DNA from: Pseudolabrys sp963821785 | GTDB lineage: Bacteria; Pseudomonadota; Alphaproteobacteria; Rhizobiales; Xanthobacteraceae | Length of the DNA: 64,000 nucleotides | Direction: 5' to 3' | Assembly: GCA_963821785.1 (NCBI GenBank) | Contig: CAWGFC010000003.1 | Location: 62,001 to 126,000, forward strand | Shown: positions 7,817 through 16,660 of the stretch, piece by piece | How positions within the stretch are numbered: the stretch's first letter is position 1 | How the letters are laid out: each line of letters starts with the position of its first letter | Position numbers and translations under genes: made by a program | Notes under the pieces: model-generated | What the model was told of the DNA's origin: nothing | The model's input: the letters and a program-made list of their open reading frames with translations, nothing else | The model's database searches: none

Positions 7817-8250
7817 CCTGTCATCACCACGGCATTTAGGCAAAGGCACGGATATCTGATATGGGTTAGACTCGGAAAAGCTTACAGTGAGCATGACGAG
7901 TCCGCTTTCGCGCAGATAGCGAGCCAAGAGCCCAGTGGCGACAGCAACAACCATCGCGCACGTCACATTCAACGTCATCCCGCCGCTCATGACGTTCATT
8001 ATTGACGCGACATTGGGACGGCAGCTTCCGGGTGGGTGAACGACGCAAGCGCACTTCGGGTATTATTTGGACTTGCAATTTTTCAATTTGTCAGGGCGTA
8101 ATGCCGATACCCGCGCTGCACATTACAGGGGGCGCCTAACCTGGAGGGGCAGGAGCGGTCATATTCGACATCGATCCGTGCTTTACGCAGCCGTTAAATG
8201 CGGGCCGCACCGGCCGGCACAATCATAAAGATATTGAAGGGGGAGCGAGG
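7817..8250. other. Intergenic region without a supported gene
   Basis: The stretch contains only the beginning of a minus-strand frame from 7999 with one hydrophobic segment (LNVTCAMVVAVATGLLARYL). Its continuation is implausible as protein. The last ~100 bases should carry the promoter of the plus-strand heme-protein gene, whose Shine-Dalgarno (GGGGGAGCGAGG) is visible. Confidence 0.4.
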
Positions 8251-8994
8251 ATGATCTGGCGTATAATCTTATGTCTGGCGCTCGCGTGCGGCGCGGAAAT
8301 GGCCTCTGCACAGGAACCCGCCTGCACATTCTACAAGGTGAATGCAAGCACGCTCCCCGTCGCCAAGGACCCTGGAAGCGAGCGCTACATTGACGCGCTG
8401 TTTGATGGCGACATTGCCTGCGTCACCCGCAAGCAGAACGTCAAAGGCGCCGACTGGGGATTCATCGCGCAGAAGGTGGAACCGCCAAACGTCCGTACGC
8501 CGGTCGAGGGTTGGTCGCCTCTTCAACGTCTGGAGGAACTGTCCGCGGCCGACGCCAGTGCCATTTTAGCTGCGGCAGCGCCGCCAGCTAAAGGACCTGC
8601 TGCACCTCCTGTCCCCGCTGCGACTCCCGCTCCCGCAGCTCCGGCGCCTGTCGCAGCCGCACCTCCGGCGGCCCCGGCGAAACCAGCGGGCGCAGTGCGT
8701 CCCGAAGACATACTGCATTTTGACCAGCCGATTCCGTTCGGACCGTTCCCAGTGAACGGTCATTCGATTGCGGAAATGATCGAAAGCGTTCCGCTGTTCT
8801 CTCCGGTCGAGGGCCTCGACGAGGGGCTTTGGAAGAAGAAGTGCACCTCGTGCCACAAATGGAACAAGGATCGATTGTGCCAACAGGCCTTAAGTTATGT
8901 GAGGGCGCCGAGGAACGTTCTCCGCGTTCCGCATCCTTTCGGCGGCACCCTCAAGCTCGCCCTCATGCGATGGGCCAAAAGCGGGTGCGACTGA
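8251..8994 (+). CDS. Exported SH3-like / Pro-Ala linker / c-type-heme protein
   Basis: The 247-residue precursor has a signal peptide (MIWRIILCLALACG to MASAQ). An N-terminal domain (about 22-95; FYKVNASTLPVAKDPGSE, WGFIAQKV) looks like a bacterial SH3 fold with a cysteine pair (Cys25, Cys57). An Ala/Pro linker follows (about 104-147). The C-terminal domain carries one heme-binding motif, CTSCH (Cys198, Cys201, His202), ending in LKLALMRWAKSGC, where Met239 could be the distal ligand as in small cytochromes c. Two further cysteines (210, 246) may form a disulfide. Periplasmic electron-transfer or redox-sensing role inferred. The next plus-strand gene is an exported YceI-OmpA fusion 60 bases downstream, possibly co-transcribed. 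Confidence 0.7.
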   Translation: MIWRIILCLALACGAEMASAQEPACTFYKVNASTLPVAKDPGSERYIDALFDGDIACVTRKQNVKGADWGFIAQKVEPPNVRTPVEGWSPLQRLEELSAADASAILAAAAPPAKGPAAPPVPAATPAPAAPAPVAAAPPAAPAKPAGAVRPEDILHFDQPIPFGPFPVNGHSIAEMIESVPLFSPVEGLDEGLWKKKCTSCHKWNKDRLCQQALSYVRAPRNVLRVPHPFGGTLKLALMRWAKSGCD

Positions 8995-9054
8995 CGCCGC
9001 GATCGCCTCGTTTTGTTGCTTTGCACTCAGCTTGAGCGATCTCGGGAGATTGGC

Positions 9055-10104
9055 ATGCACACGATTAAGATTCGCATTTGTTTCATACTTGCGCTCATTA
9101 CTGCGGCGGCAGGTGTAGGCCGCGCCGATGCGCAAGACTTCCTGAACCAGGATTGGGTGCTCAATCCGAAGCTTTCGCACGTCTATATGGAAACCGATAA
9201 GCTCAATTCGGTTATCGAGAAACGGCCATTCACCACGGTCGAAGGCAGCGTCAGCAAGAATGGGGATGCGACCGTCAGGATCGACTTGGCTTCGCTCGAA
9301 ACGGGAATCGATCTGCGTAACGTGCGTATGCGCTTCTTGTTGTTCGAAACCTACAAGTTCCCCTACGCGGAAATCAGCGCCAAGCTGGATAAAGGCAAGT
9401 TGCGGGAACTCGCAACCAAAACCAGCATGACCTATCCGCTCACGCTCAAAGTCAGCATGCACGGCATTGTAAGCGAGCTAAAAACGGATGTTTTGGTCAC
9501 GCGCACCAGCGATTCGACCGCGACGGTCGCAACGGTTAAGCCGATCGTCGTGACTGCGGAAAGCTTTGGATTTACTAAAAACGTCGCCAAGCTGGCGGAT
9601 TCCGTGGGCGGAATAAGAATCGCGCCGGCCGCCTCAGTAACCTTCGATCTGGTGTTCGCGACGGGCAAACTAAAACCTGAGATCGAGGCGGCGCAGTCAA
9701 AGGACAAGACCGAACAAGAAGCCAAGGTAATTTCAAACGAAGGCTGCGAGACCCGGTTCAGCGTAATCTCCCAAACCGGCGCTATCTACTTTAAGACAGG
9801 AAGCGCCGAACTCGACCGCGAAAGCGAGCCGCTCCTTGATAGCGGCGCAGACATCGCTAAACGTTGTCCTTCCGTCAAGTTCGAAGTCGTCGGTTATACC
9901 GACAACGTCGGCGGCAGGCGTTTTAATCAAAGGCTATCCGAGCAAAGGGCAAAGTCGGTCGTTGACTATCTGATAGCGAAGGGCGTCGGCGCTGCACGCA
10001 TACGATCAGCCGGATACGGCAAATCCCATCCCGTCGCACCGAATGACACGGAGGCGAACAGGGCGAAAAACCGGCGGATCGAATTCAAGGTCAAGAAGGA
10101 TTAA
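9055..10104 (+). CDS. YceI-like domain fused to OmpA peptidoglycan-binding domain
   Basis: The 349-residue protein has a signal peptide (MHTIKIRICFILALITAAAG to ADAQ). A YceI-type lipocalin-like domain spans roughly 25-220 (DWVLNPKLSHVYMETDK, VEGSVSKNGDATVRIDLAS, MRFLLFETYKFP). After a short linker comes an OmpA C-terminal domain (about 235-349) with IYFKTGSAELD, VVGYTDNVGG, LSEQRAKSVVDYL and NRRIEFKV. YceI proteins bind amphiphilic isoprenoid-type ligands; OmpA domains anchor to peptidoglycan. The fusion would tether a lipid- or quinone-binding module to the cell wall. Start chosen at the ATG behind CGGGAGATTGGC. Confidence 0.85.
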   Translation: MHTIKIRICFILALITAAAGVGRADAQDFLNQDWVLNPKLSHVYMETDKLNSVIEKRPFTTVEGSVSKNGDATVRIDLASLETGIDLRNVRMRFLLFETYKFPYAEISAKLDKGKLRELATKTSMTYPLTLKVSMHGIVSELKTDVLVTRTSDSTATVATVKPIVVTAESFGFTKNVAKLADSVGGIRIAPAASVTFDLVFATGKLKPEIEAAQSKDKTEQEAKVISNEGCETRFSVISQTGAIYFKTGSAELDRESEPLLDSGADIAKRCPSVKFEVVGYTDNVGGRRFNQRLSEQRAKSVVDYLIAKGVGAARIRSAGYGKSHPVAPNDTEANRAKNRRIEFKVKKD

Positions 10105-10232
10105 TTCAGGGTTGCGGTACTGATCGATCCCAGCCCAAATAAATTCCTTCATACATCGGACACAGTATCGCTGGCGCGCGAGGCCTATCCATGTGGACGA
10201 CAGGTCATTAGGTCGCCTTGAGAATCGAGCGG

Positions 10233-12143
10233 CTAGCCTGGCATCGCAAGCGGACGATGGCGGAACATCAGGCGCCATTTCCCAAGCTCAGACGTCATGC
10301 TGTCGGCTAGGGCCTCGAGCAATACGAAAGCTGCGGGGTAAGTCTGCGGCATCTTCATTTTGGCCCGTTTCAATAGATCCTCGAGTTCCGTTTCCGTGGT
10401 GAGCGATTGGTTCGCTGAGGCGCGGAAATCTCCTTGCGCGCGGATACCGGCGAGTGCGCCAGCAAACGCCGGCAGAACTGCTCCCAAGAACGTCATGATG
10501 GATTTCAGGGTTTGAGAAATCCACTCGCGCTCGTTGGCACCTTCGAAGCCAAAGATAGCGACGACAGCTAGCCAGACCAGACACAAGAATATCGTTGTCC
10601 GGAATAGCGTTTCGCCGGCCTTGTCCAGCCTGTGATGCACCTGTTCGAGCGACTGGTGGTTGGCATGATGGTATTTGATTTGCCCCTCGACTTCGCAACG
10701 GAGAACCGCTGTAATCGCACGTTGAAGAAATTCCGCGTTGACCCGCGCATTCGGCAAAGGCAATTCGCGCAGCGTCGCGCGCGCGTACCAAATCGTCCAG
10801 CTATCGTCGATCTCCACGGCGGAAGCGCGCCCCGTATACATGCGCCCGATCCTGCCGATAGGCGCCAAGACGCGCGCATGACGGAGCAATTCGGCAAGCG
10901 CCCGTGCATCGAGAAATCTTTGGTGCCAGCGGGCGTGCCGGCCAGCGAGCGCGATCCCGGTGACCAATAAAATCAACGCAAGCTCGGCCGTCGCGCAGAA
11001 AGTCTTGGCCTCGGCAATACCGCCAAACAATTGATCCCAGGCGTCAAGAACGGAGAGCAGGCCGACGAACACGGCGAGCGCGGCGAGCAAAAAACTCAAC
11101 ACGTAGGCGCTACGATAGAGCCGGCCGAGTTGCGTCGCCTTACCGTCGGCCCATAGGAAACGCTTGAGCAACACATCGCCGAGCGCGCCACTGAGCGGTC
11201 CGGTCGGGGGCAAGGCATCGAAGAAATGCTGCCACTCAGCTTGGCGGTCTGCCAGCGGCTTTGGCGCAGCGGCCGGTTTCCCGGTCAGAAAGCGGAGCAG
11301 CAGATCGTGCGCGCCGGCCCAGCGCGGCGAACGCCCCTCGCGTTCGACGAGGAAGCGGAGAAACCGCGTTATCGGATCCGTTTTTTTTCCGGGTTCCTCG
11401 AGCATAAGCGTGGGCGCGGGCGGGGCGAGCGCCTTCGCGATCAGGCCCGCCAAGGTCATGCCGGCGCCGCGCTCTGCTTCGAGATCGAGGGGAACCGCGG
11501 CCGCATCGCGCCAGCAAGCCGGCGCCTGATCGACGGCCGAGGATACCCAGACCACCGGCGAATCGCGGCGCGACGCCTCATCCATGATCTCCCGAGTGCC
11601 GCCGCGGCCTCCGCTTTCCCGGCCGTCCCAGATCGCGACAACGAGATCGGCATGGTCCAGCATGACATGTCCGGCCGCTTCATAGGCCACGCTGCGGTCC
11701 CCTTCGAACCACGGCGTTTCGATCTCGAATACTGCGCGGGCGCGTTGAACCAGGTTAGCGAAGCTCGCCTGGGATTCGGGCGTCGTAAAATCCTGCTCAT
11801 AGTCCTGGCGTGCAAATGGCAGCACCGCGTCGAGCTGCCAGCCCGCGCGCAGAGCTTCTTCCGCGACGATCCGGTCGCCACCTTCGGCGAGCGCCGAGAC
11901 CGCGACCAGGAGGGGCGGCTCTTCGGAAAACGCTGAGCGATACTGCAGGTGAAGCGCTCTCACCACATGCGCGGCATGAGCGAGCAGCGCGGCCACTTGC
12001 GCGCGGGCACGGGCCAGCTCCGTCTCGGGCAGGCTGTTGCCAGGACGGTGGCCTGTCACGCCGACGCGGAGGACGAGACGCGGGCGCGGCGGGCCGTGGC
12101 GATCGATGCCGGCCTCGCTCGCGTCAGGATTCTGGAGCTGCAT
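10233..12143 (-). CDS. SLOG-type nucleotide-sensing domain fused to four membrane helices
   Basis: The 636-residue protein has an N-terminal Rossmann-like domain (about 24-240) with VGVTGHRPGN (GHRP 31-34), VSALAEGGDRIVAEEAL (83-97), DAVLPFARQDYEQDF and a late DLVVAIWDG. This pattern matches SLOG/LOG-DprA-like nucleotide- or ligand-binding domains. The C-terminal half has two pairs of helices (347-367 and 383-401; 513-533 and 548-567) separated by a cytoplasmic helical region, and ends in a soluble tail, resembling the SLATT-type two-helix modules that accompany SLOG domains in nucleotide-dependent conflict systems. Its start overlaps the upstream receptor gene by 20 bases, so the two are translationally coupled. 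Membrane effector gated by a nucleotide ligand is inferred; SLOG assignment is by motif only. Confidence 0.65.
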   Translation of the reverse strand: MQLQNPDASEAGIDRHGPPRPRLVLRVGVTGHRPGNSLPETELARARAQVAALLAHAAHVVRALHLQYRSAFSEEPPLLVAVSALAEGGDRIVAEEALRAGWQLDAVLPFARQDYEQDFTTPESQASFANLVQRARAVFEIETPWFEGDRSVAYEAAGHVMLDHADLVVAIWDGRESGGRGGTREIMDEASRRDSPVVWVSSAVDQAPACWRDAAAVPLDLEAERGAGMTLAGLIAKALAPPAPTLMLEEPGKKTDPITRFLRFLVEREGRSPRWAGAHDLLLRFLTGKPAAAPKPLADRQAEWQHFFDALPPTGPLSGALGDVLLKRFLWADGKATQLGRLYRSAYVLSFLLAALAVFVGLLSVLDAWDQLFGGIAEAKTFCATAELALILLVTGIALAGRHARWHQRFLDARALAELLRHARVLAPIGRIGRMYTGRASAVEIDDSWTIWYARATLRELPLPNARVNAEFLQRAITAVLRCEVEGQIKYHHANHQSLEQVHHRLDKAGETLFRTTIFLCLVWLAVVAIFGFEGANEREWISQTLKSIMTFLGAVLPAFAGALAGIRAQGDFRASANQSLTTETELEDLLKRAKMKMPQTYPAAFVLLEALADSMTSELGKWRLMFRHRPLAMPG

Positions 12144-13017
12144 CCCGTTCTTCCAGCATGTGCAGAGCGGTTTCCAGACTGTGCCGCATGCGATTGAAGG
12201 CGGCCGATAGCGAGGCGACTTCGTCGTGACCGGTCGCCTTGAATTGATCCGCCGCCATGTTGCCGAGGCTCACCTCCGTCGCGATGCGCGACATCTGGGT
12301 CATTGGACGAATTACGAGGTAATGCAGCAACACGTTGAGAATGGCGAGCATCACGACGAAAACGCCGGTGAGCATAGCAAGAAACAGGATGAGTGACTGC
12401 CGCGCTTTGGCCAACGGCGTCTCCAGCAAGACGGATATAATCTGAGCACCAATGACTTCGTGAAGGTGCCAGCCGAAGCCGTTTGCGCTTCCATAGGTCG
12501 CCAGCATGGCTGCCGGCGCCACCGAAGCCAGGCTATGGCACGTTAGACAGGCACTCTCGGTTACTGAAAGCGGACGAGCCAGGCTCAAGGTCCGGCCGGT
12601 CGGCGTATCGCGCTCGGTGACGATTTCTATCAGGTTCGGCGACTGCCGAAAAGCATTGATGACGTCGGCCTCCCAATCCGTCGCGCGGTCGCCGGGATTG
12701 GTAGGGTTAAGCGCGGCCTCTTTGTATGAATAGGCCGGAAACTCGGCGCTAATGCCACGAAAATTGGCCTGGGCCGCGAACGAGGGAACCGAAGCGGCGA
12801 GGAACTTGCCGTTACGCTCCATTCCGACGAGCGGCTCGACTTCCTCGGTGGTGTAGTGGCGAACCGAATTGGCGCCCGACAGCATCACGCGCGCACTGGC
12901 GATCACCTGCTCGCGGGCACTGGCGACGAATCTTTGGTTCAGGAGAATTCCGGTGACACAAAATCCGAAGAGGAACGCAGCCAGGATTGCAAGATTGAAC
13001 TTGGTTCGCAACCCCAT
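12124..13017 (-). CDS. Membrane receptor with DUF3365 (Tll0287-like) heme domain and HAMP, no output domain
   Basis: The 297-residue protein has an N-terminal membrane helix (FNLAILAAFLFGFCVTGILL) and a periplasmic domain of ~170 residues. That domain carries ACLTCH (Cys157, Cys160, His161), a c-type heme site as in DUF3365/Tll0287-like sensors, and the family features FPAYSYKEAALNPTNPGD and DWE. A second helix (LILFLAMLTGVFVVMLAIL) and a HAMP domain (VIRPMTQMSRIATEVSLG to FNRMRHSLETAL) follow. The protein ends about 12 residues after HAMP, with no kinase, cyclase or chemotaxis module. Output must pass to a partner, most simply the SLOG-membrane protein whose gene overlaps the end of this one. 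Start chosen at MGLRTKF; GGGGG lies 9 bases upstream. Confidence 0.8.
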   Translation of the reverse strand: MGLRTKFNLAILAAFLFGFCVTGILLNQRFVASAREQVIASARVMLSGANSVRHYTTEEVEPLVGMERNGKFLAASVPSFAAQANFRGISAEFPAYSYKEAALNPTNPGDRATDWEADVINAFRQSPNLIEIVTERDTPTGRTLSLARPLSVTESACLTCHSLASVAPAAMLATYGSANGFGWHLHEVIGAQIISVLLETPLAKARQSLILFLAMLTGVFVVMLAILNVLLHYLVIRPMTQMSRIATEVSLGNMAADQFKATGHDEVASLSAAFNRMRHSLETALHMLEERDAAPES

Positions 13018-13214
13018 CGAACGTGCCCCCAAATAAGGCCAGGCGGAGAGATGACTACGCCTGCGCCTTTACAAGTATCCTATATTCCAGGCGGTCAAAC
13101 CGCTCAAGCGCGTTAATTCGGCACGAGTAGAAGAGCGGCGGCTACTTACAAATCGACGGCTCAACATCGCGCGGCTATATTGTCGGAACAGTTCCTGGTG
13201 AGGGGCGGGTTCCA

Positions 13215-13898
13215 TTGGACGAATTTGTCGTGACCGATCGGGTTTTCATCAGTTTTTCGTCGGCTGACCAGAAAAAGGCAGCGGCCGTGTGCGAGGCGCT
13301 GGAACGCAGCGGCCTGCAGTGCTGGGTTTCGTTCCGCGACGTGCGCCCGGGCGAGAACTACCAAGCCGCCATCGTGCAGGCCTTGCAGTCCGCGAAAACT
13401 ATGGTGCTGGTGTTTTCATCGCGCACAAACCTTTCACAGGAGGTGAGCAAGGAACTGTCGTTAGCCAGCGCGTTCAAGCTTTCCGTCATCCCTCTGCGGA
13501 TTGAAAACACGATGCCGCAGGGTGCACTCCATTATGAACTCGCGACCCGGCAATGGATCGACGCGTTTGACGACTGGGAGAATGCAATCAACGACCTTGT
13601 TAACGCGATCACCAGCCTATCTTTGCCCTCCGATCCAGCGCCCTCGCCGACCGTGCCCCGCAAGCGGGTCGACATTCGGATCTCGGACCAAGCGGTTGAG
13701 ACGGCACGGGCAGCCCTTACCCATTATATTGGTCCGATCGCTCTTGTTCTCGTGCGCAAGGCCGCGACCGCCGCAGACTCTCTCGACGACTTCCATGACA
13801 GGCTGGCCCGCCAGATCCAATCGGCTGACGACCGGACGGCCTTCCTTTCGCAGGTACGGCGCAATTTGCCGTCCGGTTCACCACTGCCGAAGGCATGA
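13215..13898 (+). CDS. TIR-domain protein with C-terminal helical module
   Basis: The 227-residue protein starts at a TTG behind GAGGGGCGG; a GTG at 13230 is the alternative. Residues about 7-135 form a TIR domain: DRVFISFSSADQKKA, GLQCWVSFRDVRPGE, VLVFSSRTNLSQEVSKEL and VIPLRIE. Glu80 in the SKEL segment sits where NADase-active TIR domains have their catalytic Glu. After a Pro-rich linker a ~65-residue helical module follows (ETARAALTHYIGPIALVLV, DDFHDRLARQIQ), like C-terminal modules on bacterial kinases and TIR proteins. It is divergent from the heme-receptor/SLOG pair, with 197 bases between them. Membership in one system with those genes is inference. Confidence 0.8.
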   Translation: MDEFVVTDRVFISFSSADQKKAAAVCEALERSGLQCWVSFRDVRPGENYQAAIVQALQSAKTMVLVFSSRTNLSQEVSKELSLASAFKLSVIPLRIENTMPQGALHYELATRQWIDAFDDWENAINDLVNAITSLSLPSDPAPSPTVPRKRVDIRISDQAVETARAALTHYIGPIALVLVRKAATAADSLDDFHDRLARQIQSADDRTAFLSQVRRNLPSGSPLPKA

Positions 13899-13936
13899 TG
13901 AAACGCCTGGCTTTTTTGAGTTGTTATGTACCGAAA

Positions 13937-14209
13937 CTAAACTTGCGCCTGGTGGTAATGAAGCCCGCCAAGAATCGGGTGCGAACTGACGATTCCGGCC
14001 CGCTGAACGGGGAGCGAGACCGGAGTATATTTATCCAATGGCCGTTGCGTCCTGATGTCGTTGTAATAGCGAGCGTGGGTTCGCAGAATGCGGCGTATAT
14101 GCGCTTCACCGAAGACAATGAAATGGTCCAGGCGCTCGCGCCCGATTGATCCGATCAGCCGTTCAGCAACGCGATTCTGCCAGGGCGAGGCTGGTGCGGT
14201 AGGTTCGTC
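13937..14209 (-). pseudogene. C-terminal remnant of an integrase-core transposase
   Basis: About 90 residues match the end of a DDE integrase-core transposase: PTAPASPWQNRVAERLIGS (with the terminal catalytic Glu in AERLIG), GRERLDHFIVFGEAHIRRIL, YYNDIRTQRPLD and the closing ILGGLHYH. The first two catalytic Asp motifs are missing, and sequence upstream of 14209 in the same frame is unrelated. It marks an old insertion next to the TIR gene. Confidence 0.7.
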
Positions 14210-14642
14210 CCCCAAGGTTTTTAAATCCGGGCGCCATTTTTCGGCGTGGATCGGTCTGGTGCCAAAGCAGAACCGGACCGGCGATAAAGTCCAACTTGGC
14301 CCTGACCCGACGGATTTTTTGAACCAGCGGGATAGAGATTGCTGCATCGGTACAATCTCATCTAGTGGATCGAATCTGACGCTTGGTACCCTACGAACAA
14401 CGCGAAAAGCCATGAGAAGTCTGCACTAACGGCGGACTCAAGCGTATGAAGTTGACCACTAGATGGTGAGCCAAGGGCGCGAATGTCTGCGGCGCCGGCG
14501 GCCTGTAGTTGAGCGCCGAGTGCGGTCCGACACAAGCGACGATAACGTTTAGCTTAACTGCAAGGAATCCGGCGGTGCTCTCGTATCGCCGCGCCGCGCG
14601 GTGTGGTAGGGTGGCCCGCGATCGTCCGAAACGAGGGAACCC
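14210..14642. other. Intergenic region, probably decayed mobile DNA
   Basis: Between the transposase remnant and the TPR gene I find no supported coding region. The region may hold more of the decayed element. The promoter of the TPR gene should lie in the last 100 bases. Confidence 0.4.
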
Positions 14643-15800
14643 ATGCGCTGTGAGCTTTTCCGCGCCGCCGCTTTCGCTTTCGCCGCAACGATACTGCTCG
14701 CCGCCCACGCCGAGGCGCAACCGGCGCCGCAGCCGCAGGATTGCACGGGAAAGCCGGGCGTGGACTGGAACCAGCAGGTCAAGGCCTGCACGGCGCTGAT
14801 CGAGGCCGCGCAAGGCAGTCCCCAAGATCGCGCGAACGTCTACAAGAGCCGCGCCAGCGCATATTTTGCCATCGGCAACGACGACCGCGCGATGGCCGAC
14901 GACGACGCGGCGATCCGGCTCGACCCGAATATGGCCGCCGCCTATAGCGGTCGCGGCGACGTCTACCTAGACCGGGAGGACCCCGATCGCGCCATCGCCG
15001 AGTACGACCAGGCGCTCCAGCACGACGCCAAGTACGTCGCTGCCTATACTGGCCGGTCGGCTGCCCACGACCAAAAGGGCGATTTCGACCATGCCCTCGC
15101 CGACGCGAATGAAGCGATTCGGCTCGATCCCAAATCCGTCGACGCCTACGAAACGCGCGGCAAGGCATACGGCTACAAAGGTGACATCGAGCGCGCCCTC
15201 GCCGATTACGATGAGGCGATCCGCGTCAACCCAAAGGGGGCGGCCGACGCCCACAATCTTCGGGGGCTGGCCTATATGGAGAAGGGCGATTTCGCGCGCG
15301 CCATCACCGCATTCAGCGAGTCCGTCCGGACTGATCCGCAGGCGATGATTGCGTATTTCAATCGGGCGCGCGCAAATCTTTTTGCCGGCGCTCTCCCCAA
15401 GGCGATTGAAGACTACAAGCGGGCGCTTGCGATTACCCCGGGATATCCCTATACGGCGCTGTGGCTCGACATCGCCGAGGCGCGCAGCAAGGTGCCGAGC
15501 ACGCTGCTGCAAGCGATTGCCACGCTCAACATGAAGGAGTGGCCGGCGCCGGTCATCCGCATGTATCTCGGCCAGATGACGCCCGCCGCCGTGCTTGCCG
15601 CCGCCGACGATCCGAATGCCGCCAAGAAAACCGGCCAAGTCTGCGAGGCCAATTTCTATTCCGGCGAATGGGCGTTGCGGCAAGGCGCCAAGGACGAGGC
15701 GGCGCGTCGGTTCCGTGTCGCGGCACGCGAGTGCCCGAAAACCCTGATCGAAGCGAACGCCGCCGCGCTCGAACTCAAGCCCCTCGGCGCCACGCCGTGA
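14643..15800 (+). CDS. Exported tetratricopeptide-repeat protein
   Basis: The 385-residue protein has a signal peptide (MRCELFRAAAFAFAATILL to AEAQ). About six TPR motifs lie between residues 60 and 280 (for example AYSGRGDVYLDREDPDRAI, AYETRGKAYGYKGDIERAL, AHNLRGLAYMEKGDFARAI). The C-terminal ~100 residues resemble the tail of NlpI-like TPR proteins (PAPVIRMYLGQMTPAAVL, ANFYSGEWALRQGAKDEAA, with Cys pairs). It probably acts as a periplasmic scaffold for protein interactions. It stands alone on its strand between two transposon remnants. Confidence 0.8.
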   Translation: MRCELFRAAAFAFAATILLAAHAEAQPAPQPQDCTGKPGVDWNQQVKACTALIEAAQGSPQDRANVYKSRASAYFAIGNDDRAMADDDAAIRLDPNMAAAYSGRGDVYLDREDPDRAIAEYDQALQHDAKYVAAYTGRSAAHDQKGDFDHALADANEAIRLDPKSVDAYETRGKAYGYKGDIERALADYDEAIRVNPKGAADAHNLRGLAYMEKGDFARAITAFSESVRTDPQAMIAYFNRARANLFAGALPKAIEDYKRALAITPGYPYTALWLDIAEARSKVPSTLLQAIATLNMKEWPAPVIRMYLGQMTPAAVLAAADDPNAAKKTGQVCEANFYSGEWALRQGAKDEAARRFRVAARECPKTLIEANAAALELKPLGATP

Positions 15801-15969
15801 GGTAGTCGCGCATCTTGCGCTCGAAGCAAACGACGCTGCGACGGCGCGACCTTCGTCAGTCGAGTAGATGTAATATTCGGACCAAACCCGCTTACCTGCA
15901 TAGATCACGCGCGGCGACTAACGTGACGCGCCGAAGCTGCTTTCAAGGCGTTTCTAGAGCATGATCGTC

Positions 15970-16563
15970 TCACGCTGAAGCGTATCCGGCGTTGGCGATG
16001 TAGTTTGCGCATTCCTGCGGTGTGAAGGCAATGAGGAGGACGCCGATGCGCTTCCATGTCGCCTCGATGGTTCGTTCTGCAGCCTTGCGCAGTAGGGTCT
16101 TGAGCTTTGCGAAGACCTGTTCGATCGGGTTGAGGTCGGGGCTGTGGGGTGGCAGGAAGAACAGCTCGGCGCCGGCTGTCCGAATAGCCCGGCGCACGGC
16201 CCTTCCTTTGTGGCTGCCGAGATTGTCGATGATGACGATGTCGCCGGGCCTGAGCGTGGGCACCAGGAACTGTTCGACATAGGCAAGGAAGCTCTCGCCA
16301 TTGATCGGACCGTCAATGACGCAAGGGGCCTCGATGCGATCGCTCCGCAGTGCGGCCAGGAAGGTGAGCGTCCGCCAGCGGCCTTGCGGCACTTTCGCCA
16401 TCAGCCGCTCTCCCCGCGGCGAGCGCCCATGGGTGCGCGTCAGATTGGTCTTGGCCCATGTCTCGTCGATGAAGACCAGGCGCGCCGGATCAAGCCGGCC
16501 TTGATATTTCTTCCATTGTGCCCGCCGCCTGGCCACGTCGGGGCCGATCTTGTTCGCTGGCCT
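15970..16563 (-). pseudogene. 5'-truncated IS630-family transposase
   Basis: The frame carries the catalytic half of an IS630-type DDE transposase: PDVARRRAQWKKYQ, LVFIDETWAKTNLTRTHG (first Asp), IVIIDNLGSHKG (second Asp) and FLPPHSPDLNPIEQVFAKLK (Glu). It ends NYIANAGYASA. The N-terminal helix-turn-helix region is missing: upstream of ~16563 the frame continues with unrelated sequence that overlaps the start region of the plus-strand gene at 16661. Without its DNA-binding half it is probably inactive. I did not find terminal inverted repeats. Confidence 0.75.
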
Positions 16564-16660
16564 GGCGGCCAGGTTGTGACAGCACCGCTTGAACGCTTCG
16601 GCCTGTGAGCGGCATCGAGGCCGCCATTGGGGCGAGCTCAAGTGCCGAAAGGACGACACC

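Noticed and set aside
7499..7999. Minus-strand frame of 166 codons
   Set aside because: Only its first part has one hydrophobic segment; the rest is charged, Cys- and Asp-rich sequence antisense to a better membrane-protein gene at 7610-7816.
13937..14413. Full 158-codon frame as an intact transposase
   Set aside because: Only residues from about 69 onward are transposase-like; the first part is unrelated and two catalytic motifs are missing.
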